Source: Nitrosopolaris sp035691865
Lineage (GTDB): Archaea > Thermoproteota > Nitrososphaeria > Nitrososphaerales > Nitrososphaeraceae
Assembly (NCBI GenBank): GCA_035691865.1
Contig: DASSIM010000040.1
Coordinates: 1-13,773 of the forward strand
DNA length: 13,773 nucleotides
Direction of reading: 5' to 3'
Shown: positions 5,232 to 13,003 of the stretch, piece after piece
Layout: each line of letters begins with the position of its first letter
How positions within the stretch are numbered: position 1 is the stretch's first letter
The notes under the pieces: generated by a model
Seen by the model: only the letters and a program-made list of their open reading frames with translations
Told to the model about the DNA's origin: nothing
Database searches by the model: none
Position numbers and translations under genes: made by a program

Positions 5232-7953
5232 TAATTGCATAGGTATTACTAAAAATTTCAGGTGTTGTTTTTAAGTTCCAATCCCTAAACGCGATTTCTA
5301 TCTTCTCACGATTTGCATCAACAGCTACTTGTAATCTATTTGCTCCATCTTCACTTGTTGTGTTTGGTATGCTAAATTCGAAATCCACAGGAACTGCGTT
5401 ATTTCTTAAAGATTCTGGAATTTGAGGTTCAAATTGAATCTTGTTCTCTAGCATATTCAAATTCATCCCAAGCATCATTTCGCGTAATGCATACACATAC
5501 ATGCCAATTGACCACGCTTGAAGTATACACGAGTTAAATGGTTGAGGTCGATCTCCTCTGTAAGTTTCGGCATACATACCGTTTTCAGATAGAATTCGTT
5601 CTGCCATAGACTCTAGATAAAAAAGCGCTTGTTCTTTCCTACCATATTTAACTTCGCTCAAGGCTGCCCAACCCGTGACAAGAGGCCAAACGGCGCCATC
5701 ATGATAAAGAGTAGGATGATATTTCGGATCTTGACTGCTCAATGTCCTTACTCCCCATGCCGTTGTAATGTCATTTTGTTCGATTCTGCTAAGAACGGAA
5801 TCTGCTTTGAATCTATTCTTTACTGAATCTGTGAGTAACAAAACGAGAGAATTTGGACGTAGGCTGCTATCCTTAGACCCATCTTTTCTTATTGTATCAT
5901 AATAGAACCCACTTTTAGTGTCCCAGTATTCTAGGTCGATTTGATGCTGTAATTTTTCGGCACGCTTCGTCCATTTTTCTTCATTTTGCTCATCTCCAAC
6001 TATTCTTGCTAATTCGCTTCCGATTTTCAAACTTTCATAAAATAGTGCTTGCACATCATTTGCACTCTTTCTCCTATCAATATGGTCCATCCATGTAGAA
6101 TCTTGGATGGGAAGCTTTTCTGCAACACCACCAAAGTCATGTTCTACGAATCCATCGCCATCTCTATCTTTCAAAAATCCCCAGTTGACAAGATCAATAA
6201 TAGACTTCCATCTTTTTTGCAGAAACTGCATATTCCCAGTAGCAAATACATACTCACGTATAGCCCAAGGAAAAAGGAATGTGGAATCGGCAGAGCCAAA
6301 GGTGGTGTTATGAAGAAAAGACTTGCCACTAATTATCATAGGGAGCTCTCCTTTTAGTGCTGTCTTTGAGTTCTTTTTGGCTTGGTGTCGAAGAAAATTT
6401 TCAATAATTGCTAGAACAAAATTGTAATCACCCATAGATAGGTAGCCTCTCAATGACCAGCCTGTATCCCGTGCCCAAAAATTGGGGAACCTTGGCAGCC
6501 CAGCACATATCCCCACACCAAGTTCGTCGTACTCTGCCTTCAAATATTCCAAACTTGTTTTTGCTTTTTCGAATGCCTTGACTAGTTTTACGATAGTTGG
6601 GGTTTGATGCTGCTGTTCTGAGCCAGGGGTATGATTTGAAGATGAGGTAGGTGTAAGATTTAAAGTAGAAGAAGGTATGCCTTTGTCGAAGTGATTTCTT
6701 AGACTTTCTAAAAGTTGGTTATAATTATCCCTGATATATACGAATTCCTTTAAGCACTCTTCTGAAGTGGTAAAGCCCCCAGTGGCCACCAGTGCAAGCT
6801 CGGTGGTCTTACCGGCCTCTATTTCGACATCATATGAAATCTCTAAATCATTATCAAAAGAATCCCTTAAAACCCTCGAGGGCCTCAAGGTCTTGGGCGC
6901 AACTCCAATTGTTCCGTAGTAATGTGCAAGATTTTTCTTGGCTGAAGCAGTCTGGATCTGCAAGCAATTATGCTTTGTATGTAACTTGGAAAAGTTGCTC
7001 TGCGAAATAGCCGCTAGACCATAGCTAGTAATGTTACCATCAATAAGAAAATGGACCCGTATTTTGCGTTTAAATCTTCTTTCTGTCTTCTTTTCTAAAC
7101 CCAGTTGTTGAAAATTCATACTACTGCGCTTATGTAATAGATCTAGTTCTAATTTCATAACAAACCCTTTATTCTCTGTAGGTACAAACAATGTTCTCTT
7201 TACTTCTAGACCACCAAAATCATGCCTTGTATAGAGGAGACCTCTATCCTGCTTTGAAGAGACTACAAAATTTGGTAGTCTTTTACGAACGCCCTCGTCC
7301 ATCGATATCTCTATTACAATCCTACCGAAGGCTCGCGCAGGTGGGACGAATAAACCACCATTATCATATATTACCCCCATCCAAGACCATTTAGCTGAAA
7401 TCTCTCCGTTAGATGAACATACGATATATGCTTTTTTGCCAGATAGAATTAAGGGTAATGTGAAGTTTTTAAAAATGGTATCTTCATTTGTTGTAGATTC
7501 AGTATCATCTATCATGGTGGAGGGAATAAAAATCCTCTCTCTACGATTACTTACGTAATCTTTGATAGTAAAAGGTACTAATATCTGTTCAAATCCTTCC
7601 ATTTTACTCAATATGACAATCTTATGTTTACTTTGTTCTTCCAAGCCACCATCTTTTACTATCAGAAATCTTGCAGTTTGAAATGGCTTGAATGAAATGG
7701 GCCTATCATCTGATAGTGTGGCTGCATTTACGACATCCTCTGAAGTTGCGATGAAAATTGACTTTTTTTGAACGGGAATCTCATCTAAGTAGATATCTAA
7801 GGAGACTATGTTACCACCTAGTGGAAGAGGTGGATTAAGCAAAGAAAAAATAAATCCATCAAATTTATTATCCCCAATCACTATCGCTGCATTTCTTAAA
7901 CTACCATCAATATATGAAAGCAATGTGTGTGTTTTATCAAGGGTTCTAGTCAA
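5218..7953 (-). CDS. Glycogen-debranching-like glycoside hydrolase (amylo-alpha-1,6-glucosidase type)
   Basis: The 911-residue protein has two parts. Residues 1 to ~425 are beta-rich (for example GGLEVKRTLFVPTENKGFV at 247-265), like the N-terminal sandwich domains of debranching enzymes. After a Ser/Thr/Gln-rich linker (428-452) comes an (alpha/alpha)6-barrel. Its motifs are RFPNFWARDTGWSLRG (488-503), DRDGDGFVEHDFGG (596-609), DSTWMDHID (618-626), RPNSL (699-703), TAWGVRTLSSQDPKYHP (731-747), YHDGAVWPLVTGW (750-762) and YAETYRGD (794-801). These fit the GDE C-terminal family, which cuts alpha-1,6-glucosidic branches. I cannot tell whether glycogen, a surface glycan or another glycoside is the substrate. 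No signal peptide is visible, so it is probably cytoplasmic. The start is TTG at 7953, preceded by GGGAG and a TATA-like box near 7981-7990. No glycogen synthase or glucosyltransferase lies nearby. Confidence 0.85.
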   Translation of the reverse strand: MTRTLDKTHTLLSYIDGSLRNAAIVIGDNKFDGFIFSLLNPPLPLGGNIVSLDIYLDEIPVQKKSIFIATSEDVVNAATLSDDRPISFKPFQTARFLIVKDGGLEEQSKHKIVILSKMEGFEQILVPFTIKDYVSNRRERIFIPSTMIDDTESTTNEDTIFKNFTLPLILSGKKAYIVCSSNGEISAKWSWMGVIYDNGGLFVPPARAFGRIVIEISMDEGVRKRLPNFVVSSKQDRGLLYTRHDFGGLEVKRTLFVPTENKGFVMKLELDLLHKRSSMNFQQLGLEKKTERRFKRKIRVHFLIDGNITSYGLAAISQSNFSKLHTKHNCLQIQTASAKKNLAHYYGTIGVAPKTLRPSRVLRDSFDNDLEISYDVEIEAGKTTELALVATGGFTTSEECLKEFVYIRDNYNQLLESLRNHFDKGIPSSTLNLTPTSSSNHTPGSEQQHQTPTIVKLVKAFEKAKTSLEYLKAEYDELGVGICAGLPRFPNFWARDTGWSLRGYLSMGDYNFVLAIIENFLRHQAKKNSKTALKGELPMIISGKSFLHNTTFGSADSTFLFPWAIREYVFATGNMQFLQKRWKSIIDLVNWGFLKDRDGDGFVEHDFGGVAEKLPIQDSTWMDHIDRRKSANDVQALFYESLKIGSELARIVGDEQNEEKWTKRAEKLQHQIDLEYWDTKSGFYYDTIRKDGSKDSSLRPNSLVLLLTDSVKNRFKADSVLSRIEQNDITTAWGVRTLSSQDPKYHPTLYHDGAVWPLVTGWAALSEVKYGRKEQALFYLESMAERILSENGMYAETYRGDRPQPFNSCILQAWSIGMYVYALREMMLGMNLNMLENKIQFEPQIPESLRNNAVPVDFEFSIPNTTSEDGANRLQVAVDANREKIEIAFRDWNLKTTPEIFSNTYAITIHH

Positions 7954-7980
7954 TTCAATTCGTCTCCCTTTATCTTGTCA

Positions 7981-7990
7981 CAATTAAATG
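7981..7990 (-). promoter_or_regulatory. TATA-like box of the hydrolase gene
   Basis: The minus strand reads CATTTAATTG, about 30 bases before the TTG at 7953. Transcription would start near 7960, giving a very short leader that excludes most of the GGGAG sequence at 7964-7968. Confidence 0.35.
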
Positions 7991-8006
7991 AGCCATATCG
8001 CGGTAT

Positions 8007-8062
8007 TTCAACAACTCTATGATATATTTGTTGAACTTGTTCAAACCAACCTCCTGGTTTGA
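8007..8062. promoter_or_regulatory. Three nested inverted repeats upstream of the hydrolase gene
   Basis: TTCAACAA (8007-8014) with TTGTTGAA (8028-8035), TTGAAC (8031-8036) with GTTCAA (8039-8044), and TCAAACCA (8041-8048) with TGGTTTGA (8055-8062, 6-base loop) form overlapping exact dyads. They lie between the hydrolase promoter and the stop of the 51-residue gene. They may be operators of the hydrolase, or the last one a transcript-end hairpin. The role is inferred. Confidence 0.45.
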
Positions 8063-8115
8063 TCAGCAGTTAAATCGATTAATTATTTATCCCAATAAAT
8101 AAAGTAGGTGTTGCT

Positions 8116-8271
8116 CTAGTTAGCATTTTCCGGATATTCTGGGGTGTTGTCTATTTTGTAATTAATTGAGTCAACATAGTATGCCTTGTCCACCAATGAA
8201 TATATTTGATCCAATACCTCTTGGGTTTTCCCCGATTTCTCTGGTTTCTTATCAAGAATGTTGATGCTCAT
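8116..8271 (-). CDS. Small hypothetical protein
   Basis: A 51-residue product from ATG at 8271: MSINILDKKPEKSGKTQEVL, then a helix (DQIYSLVDKAYYVDSINY) and an acidic tail, DNTPEYPENAN. No family, signal or membrane segment is recognised; it is probably a soluble cytoplasmic protein. The frame is open further upstream, to ATG 8289 and TTG 8298. However, the TATA-like box read on the minus strand at 8304-8310 puts the transcription start near 8281, which favours 8271 with a short leader containing GAGAG. The 264-residue gene upstream on the same strand ends 104 bases away, but this separate promoter suggests independent expression. Confidence 0.5.
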   Translation of the reverse strand: MSINILDKKPEKSGKTQEVLDQIYSLVDKAYYVDSINYKIDNTPEYPENAN

Positions 8272-8303
8272 AACACTCTCATGCGACATACAGAACAATT
8301 AGG

Positions 8304-8310
8304 TATAAAA
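8304..8310 (-). promoter_or_regulatory. TATA-like box of the 51-residue gene
   Basis: The minus strand reads TTTTATA, centred about 36 bases before ATG 8271 and 18 before ATG 8289. It predicts a start site near 8281. Confidence 0.4.
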
Positions 8311-8375
8311 ATGTATACTAAATATGTCAGTAAGAGAAACACAACTAAGTCGATAATGATTCTGCAGATTTAGTC

Positions 8376-9170
8376 CTATTTCAATTCCACGAGTTCTTTA
8401 TATCCATTCTCAAAGTCTTTCTGAACCTCTTTCAGCAATTGCATAAACTTTCTGTCCTTTGAGAGAACAGTCTTCATTGAGCTTTCTAGATCATACAGGG
8501 CAACTCTAGAACTATCAGTAGCAGCACCATCAGAATTAGCCATCGCTAGTATAGTTGATTCACTATGCGCCACTCCCAGTTTAAATGCTATGACTTTGGC
8601 ATGCAATCGTAAATCTGATTCTAATAATTCCACTTGCCTTTTTTGATTGCTAGGATCCATTTCAGGTGGATTTGATGTAGATCTTTTGATAGCATCGATT
8701 CTATTGAGAGTCGTCCTACAACATTCCTGCAGATATTGAGTTATCATAAAGTAAAAGCGAGCTGTAGAGCGTTCTATTGTATCTACTTCGAAGTATGGAA
8801 ACAGAAGAGCGCTTAATATTATGTTATCTTGGTATCGTATTAACAACTGTGGAGGGTAACTCAACGGCTTGGAAAAGATGTGGAATAATCCAGAGGTAGT
8901 TAGGGCATAGACTATTTCTCTGCCTAGGAATGATTTCTTTTTACTTTGTACCTCTTCAACCAAATTAGACTCTCTGAGTCTTGTTACAGCATCCTGTTCA
9001 TCTTTATTAAACGGTTCACGATGGCGTCTCAACCGGAGATAGAAAGATGGTTGATATGTGTTCATGATTTTAAACAAGGCTGACCTTTCCAAGTCGTTAA
9101 GTTCTCCTACTCTTTTGTATGTCGATATTTCAGCTAGATATCTAGAGTAGTCCAATAGGGCATATATCAC
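8376..9170 (-). CDS. Winged-helix-like protein with helical C-terminal half
   Basis: This 264-residue soluble protein has no certain family. Residues 22-100 look like a winged helix: helix LNDLERSALFKIMN, then DEQDAVTRLRESNLVEEVQS as the recognition region and a basic wing (SKKKSFLGREIVYALTTSGL). The remainder is mostly helical, with a segment at about 145-200 rich in charged residues and a Lys/Glu-rich end (LLKEVQKDFENGYKELVELK) that could be a coiled coil. It may be a DNA-binding regulator with a dimerisation or sensing domain, which is inference. The start used is GTG at 9170, with no ATG nearby. The TATA-like CATATTTATG at 9175-9184 would place transcription start near 9154, where TTG 9155 is an alternative start; a weaker AT-rich box near 9196-9209 fits the GTG. 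Confidence 0.7.
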   Translation of the reverse strand: MIYALLDYSRYLAEISTYKRVGELNDLERSALFKIMNTYQPSFYLRLRRHREPFNKDEQDAVTRLRESNLVEEVQSKKKSFLGREIVYALTTSGLFHIFSKPLSYPPQLLIRYQDNIILSALLFPYFEVDTIERSTARFYFMITQYLQECCRTTLNRIDAIKRSTSNPPEMDPSNQKRQVELLESDLRLHAKVIAFKLGVAHSESTILAMANSDGAATDSSRVALYDLESSMKTVLSKDRKFMQLLKEVQKDFENGYKELVELK

Positions 9171-9446
9171 ATTTTCATAAATATGTATTCTTGCATGCGT
9201 TAATTATTATCGCCTTTTGCATTGTGTGGCTCCAAGTGGCGTATCAAAAAGGCACAACAAGTCATCAAAGGTGGATTAAACAGAATCTTGTCGAATTCTC
9301 ACCCAGATCGCATTATTAACAGAAATGCGAGTATTCACTCCCCATATACCTATCAATAATCTACTACTGGGTATATCAGAACTAAAGTTCAGTTGAATCA
9401 ACTTTTTGTTTATAGATGATTTCTCAGTATAATTTTACAATAGATA
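9171..9446. other. Divergent intergenic region, no gene seen
   Basis: This spacer separates the minus-strand winged-helix gene from the plus-strand secreted-protein gene and must hold both promoters. It contains GTTGA-A-TCAAC (9392-9402), an 11-base palindrome, nested in a wider AAAGTT/AACTTT pair (9384-9405). I found no coding frame with protein-like sequence. Confidence 0.5.
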
Positions 9447-9454
9447 CTTATACT
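9447..9454 (+). promoter_or_regulatory. TATA-like box of the 9474 secreted-protein gene
   Basis: CTTATACT is centred about 24-26 bases before the ATG at 9474 and fits a leaderless transcript. The purine-rich GAGAG before the ATG would then lie outside the mRNA. Confidence 0.45.
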
Positions 9455-9473
9455 CGCCTGAGATTGAGAGAAT

Positions 9474-9800
9474 ATGCAAAAATCTCCGGTATTGGTGACG
9501 ATGGCTCTAATTACCGCTACAGCGATGTTTGTTTCAGGAATCACACCAACGCATATTGCAAAAGCAAGCACATGCAGTTCCTCTGCCAGTATAGGCTTAA
9601 CCGTATCAACTAGTACTACAAAGATAAGCTGTTCAACAGGAAGTGCGTTTAGCAGGTCGGTTGGGGCATCCACTTCCCACGGCGGCAGCGCGTCTAGTTG
9701 CACCAGTATGTCTACTACTTCGAGGCCCGGTTTTGGTTTTAATAGTATTGGAAAACAAGACAGTAGTGGTGCCGTTAGTTGTGGTTCGCATTCCCCTTAA
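9474..9800 (+). CDS. Small secreted Ser/Thr/Cys-rich protein (paralogue of 2512-2868)
   Basis: The 108-residue product starts with a Sec signal: MQK, a hydrophobic core (about 6-24), and a likely cleavage after AKA (residue 31). The mature chain is very rich in Ser, Thr and Gly with exactly four cysteines (C34, C53, C76, C103), and ends CGSHSP. The start (STCS), the PGF tripeptide in the middle and the last six residues match the plan of the protein at 2512-2868. The spacing between cysteines differs, so the two are diverged paralogues. No enzyme motif is visible; an exported structural or binding role is conceivable but unsupported. It lies 189 bases upstream of the CDC48 gene on the same strand and probably has its own promoter. 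The overlapping frames on both strands in this GC-richer stretch are shadows. Confidence 0.72.
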   Translation: MQKSPVLVTMALITATAMFVSGITPTHIAKASTCSSSASIGLTVSTSTTKISCSTGSAFSRSVGASTSHGGSASSCTSMSTTSRPGFGFNSIGKQDSSGAVSCGSHSP

Positions 9801-9989
9801 CACCCAAATCCCAACATCCATCTAAAACACCCACAGAATCAAGAACAACAGGATCAAACGGTTTGTTACAAGTATGTGATTATGCTGAAATCAAACTATA
9901 ACGTTACAGAACCTTAATGAGCAAACTTAATAGATTTCTTAGTCCCCAAAGATGTATAAGGGCAGATTGCAAAAGAAGTACACCAAGAG
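9801..9989 (+). promoter_or_regulatory. Leader and promoter region of the CDC48 gene
   Basis: No gene is seen. Two AT-rich candidates for the TATA box are AAACTTAATAGA (about 9923-9934) and GATGTATAAG (9951-9960). The second would start transcription close to 9980, just before the ATG at 9990. Confidence 0.4.
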
Positions 9990-12179
9990 ATGAGTGAGGA
10001 TAAAAGGGATACTTTATCCCAAAAGGTGCTGGAAGCGTATACTAGGGATGTCGGACGTGGAGTAGCTCGTATTGACTATGATTCTATGGATTCTTTAGCC
10101 GCATCGACCGGCGAGGTTATTGAAATTAGAGGCAAACGGAGAACCGTTGCCAAATGTTTACCACTTTACCCTTCAGATGAAGGGAAGGGAATAGTTCGAG
10201 TTGATGGTCTAATCAGGAATAATGCTGGTGTGGCTATCGGAGATACGGTTATAGTGAGGAAAATCAAGGCAGTTCCAGCTGAAAAAGTTATAGTTGCTCC
10301 TATAGAGGCAATCCCCTCTATTGATGAGCGCTATCTTGCTGACGCTCTTGAAAGTGTGCCTCTTATGAAGGGAGATAATGTCATGGTCCCTTATTTTGGT
10401 GGTAGACTTACGTTCCAAGTAATTGGTGTGACACCAATCGCTGACGCAGTTCTCGTTACGAAAAAGACAATATTCCATATTGGCGAGCGGGGCACCGCAA
10501 TAAGAGGTGGCGCTGCTCAAGTCTCGTACGAAGACATTGGTGGCTTAAGCGAAGAAATCCAAAAAGTTCGGGAGATGATTGAGCTTCCGTTAAGACATCC
10601 AGAAATCTTTGAAAAACTTGGTATTGAAGCTCCAAAAGGTATACTATTACATGGTCCGCCAGGAACAGGTAAAACTCTTCTGGCAAAGGCAGTAGCAAGC
10701 GAAAGTAACTCCAACTTTATCAGCATCTCAGGGCCTGAAATAATGAGTAAATTCTATGGGGAATCTGAAGCTCGCCTAAGAGAAATCTTCAAGGAAGCAA
10801 GGGAAAAAGCACCCTCTATCATATTCATTGATGAAATTGACTCTATCGCTCCAAAGAGGGAAGAAGTAACTGGTGAAGTCGAAAGAAGAGTAGTATCTCA
10901 ATTGTTATCAGTGATGGATGGTCTTGAATCAAGAGGTAAGGTCATTGTAATTGCTGCTACTAACAGGCCAAATGCAATCGATCCTGCACTAAGACGGCCT
11001 GGTAGATTTGACAGAGAAATTGAGATAAAGGTTCCAGATAAACGTGGCAGGTTGCAGATACTACAGATTCACACACGTAATATGCCTCTAGACAGAGATG
11101 TAGACCAGGAAAGAGTGGCTGCAATAGCTCATGGATTCGTTGGTGCGGACCTTGAATATTTGTGCAAGGAAGCAGCAATGAAATGTTTGAGAAGATTACT
11201 GCCTGAACTTAATTTGGAAGAAGAGAAAATCCCGCCCGAGACACTCGAGAAGCTAATCATAACGATGGCTGACTTTGACAACTCATTCAGGGATATAATG
11301 CCATCAGCCATGCGAGAAGTGTATTTGGAACCACCTGATGTACCTTGGACAGCGATCGGAGGCCTAGAAGAAGTCAAACGTGAATTACAGGAGGCAGTAG
11401 AATGGCCATTGAGATATCCTAATTTGTACAAGGAATTGAGTCATACTGTTCCAAGAGGAATCCTATTACACGGACCGTCAGGTACAGGTAAGACCATGCT
11501 TGCAAAGGCTGTGGCTACAGAGTCTGAAGCCAACTTTATCAGTGTAAAGGGACCAGAATTGATTTCAAAGTGGGTTGGAGAATCGGAGCGAGGTATAAGA
11601 GAGGTATTCAGGAGAGCAAGACAAGCATCTCCATGTGTCATATTCTTTGACGAAATTGATTCTATTGCTCCTACTAGAGGGGGAGGAATGGAAGGAGGTG
11701 CACATTCAAGTACTGAAAGAATGGTGTCTCAGTTGCTCACAGAGATGGACGGTATGCAGGCCATAAATGGAGTGGTTGTACTTGCTGCTACTAACAGAGT
11801 TGATATGATTGATATGGCTCTATTAAGACCAGGACGATTTGACAAGATTGTATTCGTGCCAAAACCTGATGTGAAAACAAGGCAAAAAATTCTTGAAATA
11901 CATACAAAAGATAGACCCATTGGCGCAGATATAGATTTAAGGAAAATAGCAGAGATTACGGAAGGATTTAGTGGTGCGGATGTTTCAGCAGTTGCTAATA
12001 CTGCAGTATCTTTGGTATTGCATGAATACCTTGGAAAGTACTCCACACCGGAGGAAGCAGCAAAACATACTTCAGAAGCACTCGTTTCAATGCAGCACTT
12101 TGAAGAATCAGTCAAGAAAATAAGGATTCAGAGAGAGATGAAACCTGGAGAGAAACTATCTTTGTCGCACTTCGGATGA
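9990..12179 (+). CDS. CDC48/VAT-type two-ring AAA ATPase
   Basis: The 729-residue protein shows the full CDC48/p97/VAT layout. An N-domain (about 1-185) has a double-psi barrel, then a second small barrel around VPLMKGDNVMVPYFGGRL. D1 has Walker A GPPGTGKT (222-229) and Walker B IIFIDEID (277-284, D281/E282). D2 has Walker A GPSGTGKT (495-502) and Walker B VIFFDEID (D554/E555). Each ring carries the RRPGRFD or LRPGRFD arginine-finger region. By family it is a cytoplasmic hexamer that unfolds proteins using ATP and can feed the proteasome. Two details stand out: Ser replaces the usual second Pro in the D2 P-loop, and the C-terminus is LSHFG rather than a proteasome-docking HbYX tail. Many Nitrososphaerota carry more than one CDC48 homologue, so this may be one of several. 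ATG at 9990 is the natural start. There is no operon partner. Confidence 0.96.
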   Translation: MSEDKRDTLSQKVLEAYTRDVGRGVARIDYDSMDSLAASTGEVIEIRGKRRTVAKCLPLYPSDEGKGIVRVDGLIRNNAGVAIGDTVIVRKIKAVPAEKVIVAPIEAIPSIDERYLADALESVPLMKGDNVMVPYFGGRLTFQVIGVTPIADAVLVTKKTIFHIGERGTAIRGGAAQVSYEDIGGLSEEIQKVREMIELPLRHPEIFEKLGIEAPKGILLHGPPGTGKTLLAKAVASESNSNFISISGPEIMSKFYGESEARLREIFKEAREKAPSIIFIDEIDSIAPKREEVTGEVERRVVSQLLSVMDGLESRGKVIVIAATNRPNAIDPALRRPGRFDREIEIKVPDKRGRLQILQIHTRNMPLDRDVDQERVAAIAHGFVGADLEYLCKEAAMKCLRRLLPELNLEEEKIPPETLEKLIITMADFDNSFRDIMPSAMREVYLEPPDVPWTAIGGLEEVKRELQEAVEWPLRYPNLYKELSHTVPRGILLHGPSGTGKTMLAKAVATESEANFISVKGPELISKWVGESERGIREVFRRARQASPCVIFFDEIDSIAPTRGGGMEGGAHSSTERMVSQLLTEMDGMQAINGVVVLAATNRVDMIDMALLRPGRFDKIVFVPKPDVKTRQKILEIHTKDRPIGADIDLRKIAEITEGFSGADVSAVANTAVSLVLHEYLGKYSTPEEAAKHTSEALVSMQHFEESVKKIRIQREMKPGEKLSLSHFG

Positions 12180-12190
12180 CGTTGATTTAT

Positions 12191-12210
12191 CATAAAAGCT
12201 TAGCTTTATG
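12191..12210 (+). terminator. Hairpin just after the CDC48 gene
   Basis: CATAAAAGCT (12191-12200) and AGCTTTATG (12202-12210) pair with one bulged A, 12 bases past the stop codon. It has no long T-run after it, so a role in termination is only suggested. Confidence 0.3.
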
Positions 12211-12349
12211 GACGTACCCAATACAGAAACTGCTGATTGAAACGATGTGTGAATTGCTAATACCACCTAGTTGACAGAGAAATTTGTTGCAATAATGAAC
12301 TAATTGTCCTCATTATTACAGACTATTCAGTAATTAAAGTGGGGAGGAG

Positions 12350-12381
12350 AACCGCTACAGGCTACGTTTTACCAGGCGGTT
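12350..12381. repeat. Inverted repeat across the end of the secreted-peptide gene
   Basis: AACCGC (12350-12355) and GCGGTT (12376-12381) flank a 20-base spacer that contains the stop codon of the minus-strand peptide gene. It may form a hairpin at the 3' end of that mRNA. Confidence 0.35.
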
Positions 12382-12574
12382 GAAATATTAGGCAAGCGGT
12401 CGGATCGTTGCACAATGGTGGCTGGAAACAATTTGGATTCTTTTTGCCTGTATGCTCACAAGGGTTACCGGCTGAGGATACGGCATTGGCTGGTACTATT
12501 ATGTTCATTCCTACAACCATTACAACTACTATAGCTATGACTCCAAAAATTGCTAACGCTGTCTTGCTATTCAG
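12362..12574 (-). CDS. Small secreted four-cysteine peptide with CTG at the expected start
   Basis: On the minus strand a 70-residue frame reads (L/M)NSKTALAIF, a long hydrophobic core (to about residue 28), PANA as the signal-peptidase site, then a mature chain of about 39 residues with four cysteines (C39, C49, C55, C61) and the end FQPPGKT. The signal peptide is convincing. The odd point is the start: the first codon of the signal is CTG, preceded directly by an in-frame TAA, and there is no ATG, GTG or TTG before the hydrophobic core. A TATA-like CATAAATG at 12596-12603 puts transcription start at about 12574, exactly on the CTG. ATG at 12520 would give 52 residues with a much shorter signal. 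Either CTG is used, or the start has mutated and the gene is silent. Confidence 0.55.
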   Translation of the reverse strand: MNSKTALAIFGVIAIVVVMVVGMNIIVPANAVSSAGNPCEHTGKKNPNCFQPPLCNDPTACLIFQPPGKT

Positions 12575-12595
12575 TTAATGTAATTCAAAGTCTAA

Positions 12596-12603
12596 CATTT
12601 ATG
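12596..12603 (-). promoter_or_regulatory. TATA-like box of the secreted-peptide gene
   Basis: The minus strand reads CATAAATG, centred about 26 bases before the CTG at 12574. This supports a leaderless transcript starting at that codon. Confidence 0.35.
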
Positions 12604-12654
12604 CATTTACTTTGGCATGATCCTAACCAGTCATCTGTTTTTGCTTGAATTTGA

Positions 12655-12807
12655 ATAGCACTATTAAACAAAGGCGGTACTAGAAAAATCAGATTAGTCA
12701 TAGTATTTTGTCTTCTGTTCACGATTCCAACCTTCTTACTCGTACACAATTTCTACTTTCATAAGATATTTTTTAGAGCAAGGTACAGCACTATGATTGG
12801 GTCTTAA
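12655..12807 (+). pseudogene. Membrane-helix ORF without a start codon
   Basis: The frame reads IALLNKGGTRKIRL, then the hydrophobic VIVFCLLFTIPTFLLV, then HNFYFHKIFFRARYSTMIGS and a stop. A basic flank before a 16-residue apolar stretch looks like a true membrane segment. However, an in-frame TGA lies immediately before it and no ATG, GTG or TTG precedes the helix. It may be a decayed gene or a chance hydrophobic frame in AT-rich DNA. Nothing else is supported in the rest of the 12575-13003 gap. Confidence 0.22.
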
Positions 12808-13003
12808 TCAACAGCCCAGTCTTGGACAGCGATCGAATTCCCAAGATCTACCAATTGCAAATGCCGTTGAAGACGAGAGGGAGATTAGAATATACTACCA
12901 CTTCTGAATTTCTTTCCTGAGATGCTGAAAGATTTCACTCTATGCACATTAGTAAGTGACATAAAATCCAAAAATAATGTTGATGTTAGTTACAATTACA
13001 AGT

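Noticed and set aside
9410..9825. Frames on both strands overlapping the 9474 secreted-protein gene
   Set aside because: They lack signal peptides and family similarity; the 9474 frame has a signal peptide, a paired paralogue and a TATA-like box at the right distance.
10209..12115. Several 60-130 codon minus frames inside the CDC48 gene
   Set aside because: All are antisense shadows of a strongly conserved AAA ATPase and carry no domain signal.
12222..12240. Short plus frames after the CDC48 gene
   Set aside because: Too short (about ten codons) and without promoter or conserved features; treated as intergenic.
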